Source: Oscillospiraceae bacterium
GTDB lineage: Bacteria; Bacillota; Clostridia; Oscillospirales; Ruminococcaceae
Length of the DNA: 64,000 bases
Reading direction: 5' to 3'
Assembly (NCBI GenBank): GCA_017460955.1
Contig: JAFTZY010000005.1
Coordinates: 1 to 64,000 of the forward strand
Under the pieces are notes generated by a model. That model did no database searches. It had not been told where the DNA came from and saw only the letters and a program-made list of their open reading frames with translations. Shown here one piece after another: positions 26,294 to 36,654 of the stretch (the stretch's first letter is position 1; each line of letters begins with the position of its first letter). A program made the position numbers and the translations under genes.

Positions 26294-28679
26294 ATGTCAC
26301 CAAGTCCACGAGGGACTTCATGATAAGGACGGCGTCGGCAAATTCGAGGGTGCCGTTTCGGTTCACGTCCGCGTTCACGGCGCCCTGTGCATCGAGCATG
26401 GCGGAGCCGAGCTGGTCCTTGTTGACGGCGATGACGTCGATGATGTCGCAGTCGTTATCCCCGTCCGCATCGCCGTAGAGGGTGACGGCGGGGGTGGTGC
26501 CGGAGGTCGGGGACTGGGTCGGCTCGACGGGGGCGGTGGTGGGGGCCTGTGTCGGCTCGACGATGGGGGCTTGTGTCGGCTCTTCGGTCGGCTCCTCTGT
26601 CGGGGGCTCGGTGGGCTCCACATAGATGCCAATCGAAACGAAGGGGATGGAATGGATCTCTGCATATCGCTCGGCGGCGCTGCCGGTATAGCCGCGGATC
26701 GTCAGATCTGTACAATGGTCAAACACATACCCATTACGAAACTCAGTCACAGATCCCGGGATCGTGATGGATTTCAGACCGTAACAGTAACAAAAAGCAG
26801 ATTCGCCAATCGTTGTAACTGAATCCGGGAGGGTGACAGAGGTCAGGCTTTCACAGGAAACAAAAGTATGAGAACGAATGCCCGTCACTGAATCCGGAAT
26901 GTCGATGGAGGTAAGACTTGTGCAGTTATAGAATGCCCCATCACCAATTGACGTCAGCGTATCCGGAAGCTGGACCGAGATCAGACCTGAACAGTCCTGA
27001 AACTCATAGTCTTCAATTTCTTTCACTGAATCAGGAATGGTGACAGTAGTCAGACTTGTGCAACTGCCTAATGCACTGAATCCAAGCGTTTCCAGCGAAT
27101 CCGGTAAAGTGATGGACGGCAGGCTTGTACATTGAAAGAACGCACACTGGCCAATATACGTCACCGTATCCGGAATGGAAACGGAGGTCAGATTCTCGCA
27201 ATTATAGAAAGCATATTTTCCAATGTCCGTTGCACCTTCCTCGATCACAACCTTTTGAATGACAGGCCAAAAGCTCCACCATGGTGCCCGATAGCCGTCT
27301 CCGTGCCTCCATTCGTCGCTCTTCATACTACCCGTACCGCTGATGGTCAGCACGCCGGACTCATACGTCCATGTCAGGTCATCACCAAATGTCCCGCTCG
27401 CAAACGGCTCGAACTTATACCCATACTGTTCCGCATAGGTCTGTGCGGTCGAATCCGCATAGCCGTAAATGGTGCCGTTAAAGTAGAACGCCGTATCCTC
27501 ATGCCCATTGCTGATGGTGGAGGGCGCATCATAGATGGTGCAGTCGGGGTTTGCGATCTCGATGGACTCAAGCGATGCACAGCAGTAGAACGCCGCCGCG
27601 GAGACCTTTTCCACGCTCTTTGGCAGCGTGACCTGTGTGAGGTTCGGGGCGCTGTCAAAGGCGAAATTCCCGATGCTCGTCACGCCGTCCGTGACGGTGA
27701 CCTTCTTGATCTCATCCCTGCGGTCGTACCACGGGGCATGCTCGGAATTGAAGATATCCATCTCCCCCGTTCCCCGGATGATGAGCGTCCCCTCGCTTGT
27801 CAGCTCCCATGTCAGGTGCTCGCCGCATGTTCCGGCTGCGATCGCATTGAAGGTATAGCCGTATTTTTCGGCATAGGCCTGTGCGGTGGAGTCCGCCTGT
27901 CCGTAGATGCAAAAGTCGTCCGACCCGCCGTAGAGCGTCTGCGCATGGTCATCGATCGTGCAGTTCGGGGCATAGACATAGAGCATCCGCAGGGACGTGC
28001 AGCCCTCGAAGGCATCCCGCCCGACTTCCTGCACGGTCAGCGGGAGCTTTGCAAGATGCAGATTCGTGCAGCCGGAAAATGCCCCGATCCCGACCGACTT
28101 CGGTCCCGCCGGGATGGTCAGGAAGCTCAGGCTCTCACAGCCGGCAAACATCTCCGCCGGGATGGCATACAGGCCGCTGCCGGTGTTGGCAAAGCCGATG
28201 CTCTTGCAGTCCGCAAAGCAGGCGGAGCCGACGCTCGTCACGCTGTCCGGGAGCATCACGCCGGGGTCCACTCCATTGGTGCCAAGCGTTGTGATACCCG
28301 ACTGCGCAAACGCAAGCGAGCCGATGTCCGTCACGCTCTGCCCGATGCGCACCTTTTTGAGTGCGGTGCAGCCGCAGAAGGCCATTTCGTCAATGACCGT
28401 CACGCTGTCCGGGAGCCACACGGAGGTGACCTCCGTACAGTCCCAGAGGGCATCCTCGCCCACCGTTGTCACGGGAACGCTCGCCACGGTCTCCGGAACG
28501 ATCAGAGATCCCGAGACGCTGTCCGTGTGTCCGGTCAGTGCCGCATGGTCGCTGTACACGGTGTAGACAAGGTCATCCTGCGTGACGCTTGCGGAATCCG
28601 CGGCGCGGACGGGCAGGATGCTCCCCGCTGTCATGACTGCCACCGCGCAGGCAGCGGCAAGGCTGATGAAACGTTTCAT
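26283..28679 (-). CDS. Secreted BspA-type leucine-rich-repeat protein with C-terminal dockerin
   Basis: 798 residues, AAGGAGGG 7 bases before ATG 28679. Signal peptide 1-about 26. Many LRR_5/BspA repeats of about 23 residues follow (VTYIGQCAFFQCTSLPSITL, DSVTTIGESAFCYC), broken by two segments with an ISGTGSM or IRGTGEM beta-strand motif, as in many secreted LRR proteins of gut Clostridia. A PTEEPTEAP-type linker (about 685-730) precedes a dockerin (DADGDNDCDIID and DVNRNGTLEFAD). The dockerin closely resembles that of the pectate-lyase-like enzyme (NKDQLGSA, MK-LVDLVT). Probably a binding or adhesion component of the surface or cellulosome. Confidence 0.9.
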   Translation of the reverse strand: MKRFISLAAACAVAVMTAGSILPVRAADSASVTQDDLVYTVYSDHAALTGHTDSVSGSLIVPETVASVPVTTVGEDALWDCTEVTSVWLPDSVTVIDEMAFCGCTALKKVRIGQSVTDIGSLAFAQSGITTLGTNGVDPGVMLPDSVTSVGSACFADCKSIGFANTGSGLYAIPAEMFAGCESLSFLTIPAGPKSVGIGAFSGCTNLHLAKLPLTVQEVGRDAFEGCTSLRMLYVYAPNCTIDDHAQTLYGGSDDFCIYGQADSTAQAYAEKYGYTFNAIAAGTCGEHLTWELTSEGTLIIRGTGEMDIFNSEHAPWYDRRDEIKKVTVTDGVTSIGNFAFDSAPNLTQVTLPKSVEKVSAAAFYCCASLESIEIANPDCTIYDAPSTISNGHEDTAFYFNGTIYGYADSTAQTYAEQYGYKFEPFASGTFGDDLTWTYESGVLTISGTGSMKSDEWRHGDGYRAPWWSFWPVIQKVVIEEGATDIGKYAFYNCENLTSVSIPDTVTYIGQCAFFQCTSLPSITLPDSLETLGFSALGSCTSLTTVTIPDSVKEIEDYEFQDCSGLISVQLPDTLTSIGDGAFYNCTSLTSIDIPDSVTGIRSHTFVSCESLTSVTLPDSVTTIGESAFCYCYGLKSITIPGSVTEFRNGYVFDHCTDLTIRGYTGSAAERYAEIHSIPFVSIGIYVEPTEPPTEEPTEEPTQAPIVEPTQAPTTAPVEPTQSPTSGTTPAVTLYGDADGDNDCDIIDVIAVNKDQLGSAMLDAQGAVNADVNRNGTLEFADAVLIMKSLVDLVTLPV

Positions 28680-28717
28680 AAAAAGCCCTCCTTGTGTTTT
28701 ACAAGATCTTCCTCTTC

Positions 28718-28746
28718 ATTATAGCACACCTTCTGCGCGATTGCAA
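28718..28746 (-). promoter_or_regulatory. Promoter of the BspA/dockerin gene
   Basis: Minus strand TTGCAA (28746-28741), 17 bases, TATAAT (28723-28718). Confidence 0.75.
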
Positions 28747-28756
28747 GTATCTGCGC

Positions 28757-28793
28757 GTGAAAAAAGCGAAGCCCCGGCGGTAAACCGGGGCTT
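28757..28793 (-). terminator. Intrinsic terminator of the eight-gene transporter operon
   Basis: A 9-bp stem aagccccgg (28769-28777) with ccggggctt (28785-28793); on the minus strand it is followed by cgcttttttc. It lies just after the last permease gene. Confidence 0.8.
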
Positions 28794-28801
28794 TGCGGGA
28801 A

Positions 28802-29863
28802 TTATCCGACCAGACCGGAGCGCTCGATGCCCTCTGTAAAATACTTCTGCAGGAAGGCATACATGACCAGCAGCGGGGTGACGGCCAGCAGGCAGCCGGC
28901 CTCCATCCACAGGATCTGCTCACGGGGCGAGATCTCCACGGTCGCACTGTTGAACAGCTTGATCGACAGGAGGGTGTTCAGATTTTTCAGCATCAGGGCG
29001 ATGGTCGCATTCTGCGTGAAGAAGGTGGACGATACATAGTAGTCGTTCCAGTACCATACCACGGAGAACAGGAACACCGTCAGGAAGGACGAGGCGGCAT
29101 TCGGGACCATGACCTGGATGAAGGTCCGAAACGGGCCGCAGCCGTCGAGATAGGCGGCGTCCTCGAGCTCCTTGGGCAGGCCCTTGAAGAACTGCCGGAA
29201 GATGAAGATCATCAGACCGGCGCGGATGCCGTTTGCCATGAGTGCCGGCAGGTACATCGTCAGGGGCGTGTCGATGAGGTTGAATTTGCTTCCGACTGCG
29301 GGGCCGAAGGCATTTTCAATGATCGGCTGGAGTCCCAGGCAGTAGCGGAATTCCATGTACTGCGGGATGGCGATGATCTGGTTGGGCACGAGGATCATCA
29401 TGATGACGATGCCGAACAGCAGGTTCTTGCCCTTGAATCGGAACCGTGCAAAGCCGTAGCCCGTGATCGCACAGGTCACGACCTGCACCAGCGAGCAGCC
29501 GATGTTCAGAAGCAGTGTGTTGCCCAGGGTCTTCCAGAAGTCCATGGCATCCATCGTCTGCGAGAGGATCTTTAAGGTGAGGTGACGGGGGATCCACATG
29601 ACGGTCGGGTCACTCATATCCTCCTGCGCACGGAACGAGCAGCTGAGCATGTACATCAGCGGGTAGAGGATGATGAAGCACAGTCCGAACAGGATCAGGA
29701 AGCGTGCCACCGGCCAGACCTTCTCCATGGCCTCCTTGCGGCGCAGATAGGCGATCTCTTCCTTGTTCATGTTGCGCATATGGATCGCACGGATCTCCTT
29801 CTTGGACAGGCCGTTTCCGACAACGTGCCCGTCGGATGCGAGCATTTCTTTTTCTTTTGCCAT
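28802..29863 (-). CDS. Sugar ABC transporter permease (MalG/CUT1-like), second pair
   Basis: 353 residues, AGGAGGG 7 bases upstream of ATG 29863. A long charged cytoplasmic N-terminus (about 50 residues) precedes six membrane helices. The EAA loop region is seen around FKGLPKELEDAAYLDGCGPFRTFIQVMVP, the contact point for the ATPase. Last gene of the operon and partner of the upstream permease. No ATP-binding gene lies in the operon, so a shared MsmK-like ATPase elsewhere is expected. Confidence 0.9.
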   Translation of the reverse strand: MAKEKEMLASDGHVVGNGLSKKEIRAIHMRNMNKEEIAYLRRKEAMEKVWPVARFLILFGLCFIILYPLMYMLSCSFRAQEDMSDPTVMWIPRHLTLKILSQTMDAMDFWKTLGNTLLLNIGCSLVQVVTCAITGYGFARFRFKGKNLLFGIVIMMILVPNQIIAIPQYMEFRYCLGLQPIIENAFGPAVGSKFNLIDTPLTMYLPALMANGIRAGLMIFIFRQFFKGLPKELEDAAYLDGCGPFRTFIQVMVPNAASSFLTVFLFSVVWYWNDYYVSSTFFTQNATIALMLKNLNTLLSIKLFNSATVEISPREQILWMEAGCLLAVTPLLVMYAFLQKYFTEGIERSGLVG

Positions 29864-29875
29864 TGCCGTCCCTCC

Positions 29876-30769
29876 TTAATCCACTTCGTAATAGATGAAC
29901 TGGTTGAGGATCACCGTGATGATCCCCACCGCAGCCAGTACGATGGCGAAGTAGATCCACGCCATAGCGGCGGCATTGCCGTACTGCCAGTCACTCTGCA
30001 TATCCAGGACACGGCCCATGACCAGATTGTCCGGTGCCGTGAACGAGTCGATGACCGTGAAGATCAGGCACGCTAAGATCATCGGGGATACATAGGGCAG
30101 CGTGATCTTCCAGAAATACTCCCAGGCTGTCGCGCCCTCCATCTGGGCGGCCTCCTTGGCGGAGACCGGGATGTTCTGGAGCGCGGCAAGGAAGATCAGG
30201 ATCTGGATACCGGCATTCCACACGATACCGAAGATATTGTTGGAGACCGTCTCCACCATGGTCTGCATCTTGTCACTGAGTCCGTAGATGCCGATGAACT
30301 GGAACAGCTCCCCCATGAGGTCGGTCGAGAACATGGTCGAGAACTGGCCCGCACTGCTCGCGCCGCTCTTGGAGATGTCGCCGTTGATGATGTTGTACAC
30401 CGGACCCGTTGCAATGATGACCGGCAGGAAGAACACGGCTCTTGCGAAGGCACGGCCCTTGAATTTCTGGTTGAGGATGACCGCGATGAACAGCGAAAAG
30501 ATCAGGATCAGCGGGGTCTTCCACAGGGTCTCCAGCAGCACGCTCACCAGGTATTTGCTGTAGTTCTGGTCCACGGTGAAAACGTACATGTAGTTTTTCA
30601 GGCCCACCCAGGTGCCCTGCATGCCGCCCTTTTCGGGGCGTACCTCCATGAAGGAGTACATCAGCGAATTGGCCAGCGGATACAGGAACCAGATCAGCGT
30701 CCCGACCAGCCACAGGGCAATGAAGCCGTAGCCGTACAGGCCCTTGCGTCTTTCATAAGGCATTTTCAT
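29876..30769 (-). CDS. Sugar ABC transporter permease (MalF/CUT1-like), second pair
   Basis: 297 residues from ATG 30769; AAGGGGAG overlaps the end of the preceding gene about 12 bases upstream. Six helices; the EAA loop reads VSAKEAAQMEGATAWEYFWKITLP. It starts nine bases after the DUF5696-like gene and ends 12 bases before its partner permease, so translation is probably coupled. Confidence 0.9.
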   Translation of the reverse strand: MKMPYERRKGLYGYGFIALWLVGTLIWFLYPLANSLMYSFMEVRPEKGGMQGTWVGLKNYMYVFTVDQNYSKYLVSVLLETLWKTPLILIFSLFIAVILNQKFKGRAFARAVFFLPVIIATGPVYNIINGDISKSGASSAGQFSTMFSTDLMGELFQFIGIYGLSDKMQTMVETVSNNIFGIVWNAGIQILIFLAALQNIPVSAKEAAQMEGATAWEYFWKITLPYVSPMILACLIFTVIDSFTAPDNLVMGRVLDMQSDWQYGNAAAMAWIYFAIVLAAVGIITVILNQFIYYEVD

Positions 30770-30778
30770 GGTACAAGC

Positions 30779-33586
30779 TCACTCCCCTTTCTCCGCCTCA
30801 AGGCGGTATACCTGACTGCCCACGGTGATGGTTTTTTCCGTGTAGTCCACAACGATCTTCGTGCCGTCGGAATAGGTCGTCACGGAGGTGTCGTCGTTTC
30901 GTTCATACCCGGTGATGGTCTGGTCGCTCACGGCCGAGAGGACCTTGGAGGCGATGCCGTACTCGCGTGCGGCTTCCTCCGACCAGAAGGCATAGTGCGA
31001 ATAGTAGTAGGCCTCCAGTGAGGTATCCTTCAGATCGCTTGCCTCGGCATAGATCATATCATACGCCGGATCGCAGCCCGTTGCGACCGAGGTCAGGAAC
31101 GCGGCGTCACTGTCGGCGCTGCCGTTGATGGCGGTGCCGGAATAGGGCAGCACACCGTGCAGCACGATCTGATAGAACGGCACATCCTCATCGAACACGT
31201 CAAATCCGCTCGATTGCAGCGGTGCATCACTGATGCGGTCCGCATAGGGGAATGCATAGGCAGCGCAGGTATCGGCCAGGATCGACAGGCCCTCGGACTG
31301 CATGGCGCTGTAGGAATCCTGCAATGCGGCGATCGTGTCGTCACGGGACATCTGCTGGTTGCCGTAATCGCCCCAGACCGTGGAGGTCATCTCCCCGAGG
31401 GACACGCCCGTGAGGGATCTCTTGGCGTAGCTCTTGCCGAGCTTGCCGTACAGCTCCGTGAAGGTCGCCGGCGAGAGCAGGGATTTGGTCTTTTCATTCA
31501 TATCCTGCACGCCGTAGGACAGGTTGTAGGTCATCTGGCGTGAGTACGAATTCGAGATGCGGATGGTCGTATCCAGGAAGGTATAGTACCCGTTGCCGGA
31601 CTTGAACACCTTGTTGTTGACGGACGGATAGAACAGGTAGCCCTGCTCCTCGAGGTACTTCGTCAGCCGGTTGAAATCGCCGCTGCCGCCGAGTGCCCCG
31701 GAGGGCTTTGCCTTGTTGTCCACCTTGCCGGAAATGCCCTCATTCGTCCAGTTGTTGTAGACAACGACCATGTTGTCCACGCCCTGATCACTCAGGCCCT
31801 CGACGATCTTCTGTGCTTCGCTGTAGCTGGTCATGGAGGTCTTCATCGTGACCGGGATGCCCAGCACGCTGCGCGCCTTCATCGTACCGCCGTAGAGGTC
31901 CAGATACATCTGGGAGCTGTCGGCAGCTGCCTTCGCGGATACGCCGCCGTCGCCCGTCAGGTAATTCCGGTAGGTCTCGGCGATGTCCACAAAGCTTGCA
32001 TCCTCCTTGGCGATGGGATAGTACCGCACCGAAATGGTATCGGTCTTGATATCCCCGTCCTCGAATACGGTCAGGTTGCCGTAGTCGCCGGCCATATAGA
32101 AGGTATCCGAGCCGCGCAGCTGGAAGTTGAACGAGCAGATATTGTAGCTCGACAGGGACTGTCCGCTGACGCTGGCATTGAGTGTGGCATTGCCGTCGCC
32201 CTTGTCGATGATGACGGCCATGGCGTTGCCGTCCTTGACGATGCCGTAGACCGGCATGAGGATCTTTTCCGTCACAGCCGGGCGGGTCGTGGGTACGGTC
32301 GTGATGTCACGGCCGTAGACCTTCTGGGTGTAGCTCTTGGTGCCGGATTTGCCGTTGTTGAAGCGGATGAGCGAGCCGCACCCGTCGGGAATGACGAAGT
32401 AGCCCTCCTCATCGGGTCCTGCGGCACCGAAGCTGCCGAGCATGGTCAGCTGCGTGGCAAGCAGTCCCTGCTCCGTCTTGGTCTCCTTGATCTCCGAGCA
32501 TTTGACGCTCACGGACATGTAGTCATCCTCGAGCGTGTACCGGATCGGGATGGTCACGCCGCATTTGTCATAGCTGTAGGTAATAGTGATGCCGTCCTTC
32601 TCCTCCTTGATCTTAATGTCCGCCGAGATGCGGGACCGGAGGTTGGTGATGCCGCGGCTGACGCTGTCACCGTAGGTGAGCACGGCCGAGGATTGCAGAT
32701 CGCTTACCAGAAGCTTGGTCGCTCTGGTATCACGGTTGCAGTTGAGCGGCGAGGACCACCAGATATAGCCGTTCGCCTTGTTTTCCAGGGCGATGATGGC
32801 GGTGTCCTCATCGACGTACATCTTGAAATTGTCGTTCTCGGCGACCTGCTTGACGCAGGCCCATGCCTCGTCCTGGTCGGGGCTGAGCATGGCCCAGTAG
32901 AGCTTGTCGCTGCTGCGGTAGATGCTCTGCTCGCCGTTCTGCTCGGAGAGCTTCATGCTCACCCGGAGCTCCTTATAATCCTGGCTGTACAGCTCGAGTG
33001 TTTCCTTGTCCTTGGTCAGGAAGAGGAATTCGGAGTCGAGCGTGGAGACGCGGTAGCGGATGCGCTGCACCTTATTCATGTCAGCATTGAGGTACACAAG
33101 GAACCTGCCTGCCTCGCTGAAATACGCCTTCTCCTCCTTGGTCTTGGCGATCTCCTCGAGCTCTGCGGCAAGACGCCCTGTCGTGGTATCGACCAGCGCC
33201 ACCTCGACCTTTTTGAGATGCTTCTCCATCTCCTTGACCGCATCCTTGCGCTCGTCCTCGTCGCTGTACTGCTTCTGGCAGTATGCCTCGACCTGGTCCT
33301 TGTAATCGTCCGGGCGGACATAGACCTCGTAGCCGTCGTTCTCGCCGATGGAGCGGCAGATCGCTTGGACCTCCTCGAGGGGCGCGTCGAATTCCTCGAC
33401 CTCCTCCTCGACCGAGACCTTCTCCCCCTCCTCGGCAGCTTCCTCCCCGGAGGCTTCCTCGTCGGTCTGTGCCGCATCCACTGCGGCTTCCTCCTCCTCG
33501 CCGTCAGCAGCAGCGGGCAGTGCCGAAGCCGGCACGAGCAGGGCTGCCGTCAGAAGGCAGGCGAGCAGTCGTTTCCAATGATTCAT
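30779..33586 (-). CDS. Secreted DUF5696-like protein
   Basis: 935 residues from ATG 33586, 7 bases after GGAGG; ATG 33592 is in frame but adjoins the site. A signal peptide (MNHWKRLLACLLTAALL) is followed by a very acidic segment (about 28-75) and a charged helical stretch. A large beta-rich domain (about 250-560; PDGCGSLIRFNNGK) and a C-terminal barrel-like region (about 590-900; VDNMVVVYNNW, VSLGEMTSTVWGDYG, LSILADTCAAYAFPYADRI) resemble the DUF5696 family found beside sugar transporters. The barrel-like part could be a glycoside hydrolase, but no catalytic pair can be assigned from sequence alone. Confidence 0.8.
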   Translation of the reverse strand: MNHWKRLLACLLTAALLVPASALPAAADGEEEEAAVDAAQTDEEASGEEAAEEGEKVSVEEEVEEFDAPLEEVQAICRSIGENDGYEVYVRPDDYKDQVEAYCQKQYSDEDERKDAVKEMEKHLKKVEVALVDTTTGRLAAELEEIAKTKEEKAYFSEAGRFLVYLNADMNKVQRIRYRVSTLDSEFLFLTKDKETLELYSQDYKELRVSMKLSEQNGEQSIYRSSDKLYWAMLSPDQDEAWACVKQVAENDNFKMYVDEDTAIIALENKANGYIWWSSPLNCNRDTRATKLLVSDLQSSAVLTYGDSVSRGITNLRSRISADIKIKEEKDGITITYSYDKCGVTIPIRYTLEDDYMSVSVKCSEIKETKTEQGLLATQLTMLGSFGAAGPDEEGYFVIPDGCGSLIRFNNGKSGTKSYTQKVYGRDITTVPTTRPAVTEKILMPVYGIVKDGNAMAVIIDKGDGNATLNASVSGQSLSSYNICSFNFQLRGSDTFYMAGDYGNLTVFEDGDIKTDTISVRYYPIAKEDASFVDIAETYRNYLTGDGGVSAKAAADSSQMYLDLYGGTMKARSVLGIPVTMKTSMTSYSEAQKIVEGLSDQGVDNMVVVYNNWTNEGISGKVDNKAKPSGALGGSGDFNRLTKYLEEQGYLFYPSVNNKVFKSGNGYYTFLDTTIRISNSYSRQMTYNLSYGVQDMNEKTKSLLSPATFTELYGKLGKSYAKRSLTGVSLGEMTSTVWGDYGNQQMSRDDTIAALQDSYSAMQSEGLSILADTCAAYAFPYADRISDAPLQSSGFDVFDEDVPFYQIVLHGVLPYSGTAINGSADSDAAFLTSVATGCDPAYDMIYAEASDLKDTSLEAYYYSHYAFWSEEAAREYGIASKVLSAVSDQTITGYERNDDTSVTTYSDGTKIVVDYTEKTITVGSQVYRLEAEKGE

Positions 33587-33602
33587 CTGCATGCCTCCTC
33601 AC

Positions 33603-34232
33603 CTACACTTTCAAGCGGTATGCAATCTCTGTATAGATGGAATATGCAAAGACATACACCTGCTGGAAGAGCGACAGAAGCAGCACCAGCAAAAAGAGCA
33701 TGATGAGCATGGCCGCAATGGTCAGAAGGATTGCAAAACAGGTCTTGATGACGGAATACTGATGGACGGACTTGATGGCCGAAAAGACCAGCACCACACT
33801 CCACAGAAGTCCGATGATGTTGATCGCCTGGATGAAGATGATCTCATCACGGATGAGGAAGTGGGAGAGGAACACGTCCAGATAGATGCTTGCCACATAG
33901 GGAATGAGCGCATAGGCGCTGTAGATGTAGATGTTGCGCATGGTCCCCTCGCCGTCGAGCAGCGTACAGATCGCCCAGTTGCCGACCACCCATGTCAGGA
34001 ACAGGACGATGGTCTGTACGATATAGGGGATGACATTGAACATCTTATCCGGCTCCACATAGAACTGGAAGCCGTACAGACGGTTGTAGAAGATGGAGGC
34101 GATGAACCAGAGCAGGATGACGGCGGTCGCGATCTTCACGGAGCCCGCCTTCTTCCAGCGCATGTCCTCGAAGCCTTCAAAGGGATGCGTCACGGCGTGG
34201 CTGACCCACTGCCGGTTGGACAGATCCATCAT
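33603..34232 (-). CDS. YIP1-family membrane protein
   Basis: 209 residues from ATG 34232, 9 bases after GGAGG, which overlaps the end of the upstream gene. An amphipathic N-terminus ([28 protein letters not shown]) precedes five membrane helices ([39 protein letters not shown]), the pattern of YIP1/DUF1282-type proteins. Bacterial YIP1 homologues of this kind often sit in sugar-transporter operons; their role is unknown, possibly membrane organisation of the transporter. Confidence 0.8.
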   Translation of the reverse strand: MMDLSNRQWVSHAVTHPFEGFEDMRWKKAGSVKIATAVILLWFIASIFYNRLYGFQFYVEPDKMFNVIPYIVQTIVLFLTWVVGNWAICTLLDGEGTMRNIYIYSAYALIPYVASIYLDVFLSHFLIRDEIIFIQAINIIGLLWSVVLVFSAIKSVHQYSVIKTCFAILLTIAAMLIMLFLLVLLLSLFQQVYVFAYSIYTEIAYRLKV

Positions 34233-34236
34233 AGGT

Positions 34237-35754
34237 TCATTCCTCCTTTCCTGCATTCGTCCGGGTGATGTCATACTCGGCCGAGCGCTTGTAATGCTTC
34301 TTGAGATACAGGTGCAGTGCCACAGCGGCGATGATGAGCACGATCACCGTGACCGTCACCTGTGTCATGTGCTTTGTCAGCCATTCCTGGCGGTAGCCCT
34401 CAAAGGCCCGGTTGTACCGGTAGGGCGAATCGGCCAGCTTTGCGTACTTCATCGAGCCCTCATAATTGCCCTGCACGAGGTACGCTGCCGAGATACCCAG
34501 GAAGGCCCGGCGGTAGTTGCCGTCGTACTGGAGCACCTCGAACCACGGCTCGAGTGCCTCCTCATAGTAGCCGCCGTTGTAGAGCACGGTGGCCTCATGC
34601 ACGATGCGGCCGAAATCCGTTTCCTCAAAGACGGTCACGGTATTCTTGCGCGTGTCGAGCACCAGTATCTGCGTGCCGTAGGATTCGATCGCCGTGACCT
34701 CCGTGAAGCCGCCGATCTGGTCGGAGGAGGAGCCGAAGATGAACAGGAGATTGCCCTCCTCATCGTACTGGAACACCCTGCCCGATGTCAGATCGAGGCA
34801 ATTGATGTTGCCGTCGTCGGAGATCTCGATGTCGCAGATCATGGACTGGTAGTTCTTGTTGGTATTGGTGTCGTAGACGGATTCCACATCGCCCCAGACC
34901 GTATCGAGGTTCGCAAAGAGGTTGGTGCCCGCCGGATTGAGCTTCTTGACGGTGTCCTTCTTCTGCGAGGTGGACTGGGTGCAGGTGTAGATGAAGCCCT
35001 CATCGTCCAGGTCAAAGCTCGTGATACCGGACGGGACAGTTCTTGCCTGACGTGAGCGCATCTCCTCGGTGGAAACGAGCTTCCAGGCGTAATTGATGAG
35101 CACCTGCGAGGTGGCCTCCACGGTATTGGCACCGTAGTAGCCCTGGAACTCACCGTCGCTGTTGAACATGGCGGCACCGGTGGTGATGTTGCCGAGGACC
35201 ACATAGATGTTCCCGGCCTTGTCGGCGATGACACGCTGCGGCAGGAAGGTCAGCTCCTTCGAGAAGAGCTCCGAATCGGGCTTGGTCAGCTCCATCTGCA
35301 CATTGCAGTCGTAGTCGCACACCAGCACGCGGGAGTTGTTGTAGTCGGCGATGTACACAAGGTCCGTCTCCGGGGCGACATACACGCCCTCGGGCTGCTT
35401 TAGGTGCGTCACGGACCCGTCGGGCATCGTGAAGTCCTCCATGACCATGACCGCCTCGGTGAGGTCGGTATTGGTGACCACGATGCGGTTGTTCTTCGTA
35501 TCGACGATGAAGAACTGGTCGTAGGCATCGCGGAAGATGTCACTCGGCTCGGAGAATTTCCCCACGCCAAGGTCGGCGCCGCTCACGCTGCGGGCGGCAA
35601 GGTAGCCTGCCTGGGACGGGATGGCCTCCTCCCAGCGGTCGTAGTTGTAGACATTGTAATGCTCCTCGGCGGCAGCATGCAGCGCCGCTCCCTGGGAGAC
35701 GGCCAGTGCTGCGGTCAGCGTGAGGACGGCAAGTCGTTTCATAAGCTTTCGCAT
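34237..35754 (-). CDS. NHL-repeat beta-propeller protein with C-terminal membrane anchor
   Basis: 505 residues, GGGGGG 6 bases before ATG 35754. Signal peptide to about 29. Residues about 55-370 hold NHL-type strands ([51 protein letters not shown]), which form a ligand-binding or protein-binding propeller outside the cell. A short TPR-like helical segment follows ([33 protein letters not shown]). The C-terminus is one membrane helix ([17 protein letters not shown]) and a basic tail. Its place between permeases and the YIP1 protein suggests an extracellular accessory of the transporter. Confidence 0.82.
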   Translation of the reverse strand: MRKLMKRLAVLTLTAALAVSQGAALHAAAEEHYNVYNYDRWEEAIPSQAGYLAARSVSGADLGVGKFSEPSDIFRDAYDQFFIVDTKNNRIVVTNTDLTEAVMVMEDFTMPDGSVTHLKQPEGVYVAPETDLVYIADYNNSRVLVCDYDCNVQMELTKPDSELFSKELTFLPQRVIADKAGNIYVVLGNITTGAAMFNSDGEFQGYYGANTVEATSQVLINYAWKLVSTEEMRSRQARTVPSGITSFDLDDEGFIYTCTQSTSQKKDTVKKLNPAGTNLFANLDTVWGDVESVYDTNTNKNYQSMICDIEISDDGNINCLDLTSGRVFQYDEEGNLLFIFGSSSDQIGGFTEVTAIESYGTQILVLDTRKNTVTVFEETDFGRIVHEATVLYNGGYYEEALEPWFEVLQYDGNYRRAFLGISAAYLVQGNYEGSMKYAKLADSPYRYNRAFEGYRQEWLTKHMTQVTVTVIVLIIAAVALHLYLKKHYKRSAEYDITRTNAGKEE

Positions 35755-35766
35755 ACCGTACCCCCC

Positions 35767-36642
35767 TTAATCCTTGATGCCCGAGTGCGCCATCGTTTCG
35801 ATGACGTTCTTCTGGGCTGCCATGAAGATGACGATGGGCGGGATGAGCATGAATACCGCGGCGGCGGCGGCTACACCGGCTCTGGCAAGGCCGGCACTTG
35901 CTGCCTGCTGTACCACGGTGGGCAGTGTCTTGAGCGATTCGTTGAACACGAGCGTACCGCCCTGGATGTTCCAGGCTGCCTGGAAGGCAAAGATGATCAT
36001 GGTCATCAGCGCGGGCTTCTGGTTGGGCATGACGATCCGCCAGCAGATGGTGAACATGTTCGCACCGTCCACCTTGGCGGCCTCGATCATCGCATCGGGC
36101 ACCGTGGTCATGGACTGCCGCATGAGGAACAGGCACATGGGCGATGCCACCGACGGCAGGATCAGGGCCCAGTAGGTGTTGATCATGCCGAGCTTTGCCA
36201 TGACGATGTACTGCATGATGTAGATGACATTGCTCTGATACAGGAGCGATGTGACGATGATCTTATTGAGCACGGCATTGCCCGGGAAGCGGCATTTTGC
36301 CAGCACGAAGGCCGCCATGGAGGCGAACACGCACTGTGCGACCGTGACGCACACGGTCACGAACACGGAGTTGAACACATAGCGCGAGAAGGGCACCCAC
36401 ATATCCGAGGCTGTCTCGAACATATCCCGGTAGTTGTCGAGGGTCGGGTCGATGACATAGAGCTTGGGCGGGAACACGAACAGCTCATGCACGGGCTTGA
36501 TGGACATGACGATCGCAAGATAGATCGGCAGTGCCATGAACAGGCCGAGCACCAGCAGGAAGGCGAAAATGCCGATCGTGCCGCCGATCTTCTTGCCGGC
36601 CTGCTTGTTGGAGCCTTTTACTTTATCAATACTTTTTGCCAT
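35767..36642 (-). CDS. Sugar ABC transporter permease (MalG/CUT1-like), first pair
   Basis: 291 residues, AAGGAGG 8 bases before ATG 36642. Six helices; EAA loop around VPDAMIEAAKVDGANMFTICWRIVMP. It follows its partner permease by 12 bases. Its C-terminus (AQKNVIETMAHSGIKD) matches the usual CUT1 ending. Confidence 0.92.
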   Translation of the reverse strand: MAKSIDKVKGSNKQAGKKIGGTIGIFAFLLVLGLFMALPIYLAIVMSIKPVHELFVFPPKLYVIDPTLDNYRDMFETASDMWVPFSRYVFNSVFVTVCVTVAQCVFASMAAFVLAKCRFPGNAVLNKIIVTSLLYQSNVIYIMQYIVMAKLGMINTYWALILPSVASPMCLFLMRQSMTTVPDAMIEAAKVDGANMFTICWRIVMPNQKPALMTMIIFAFQAAWNIQGGTLVFNESLKTLPTVVQQAASAGLARAGVAAAAAVFMLIPPIVIFMAAQKNVIETMAHSGIKD

Positions 36643-36654
36643 GTAAAAGCCTCC

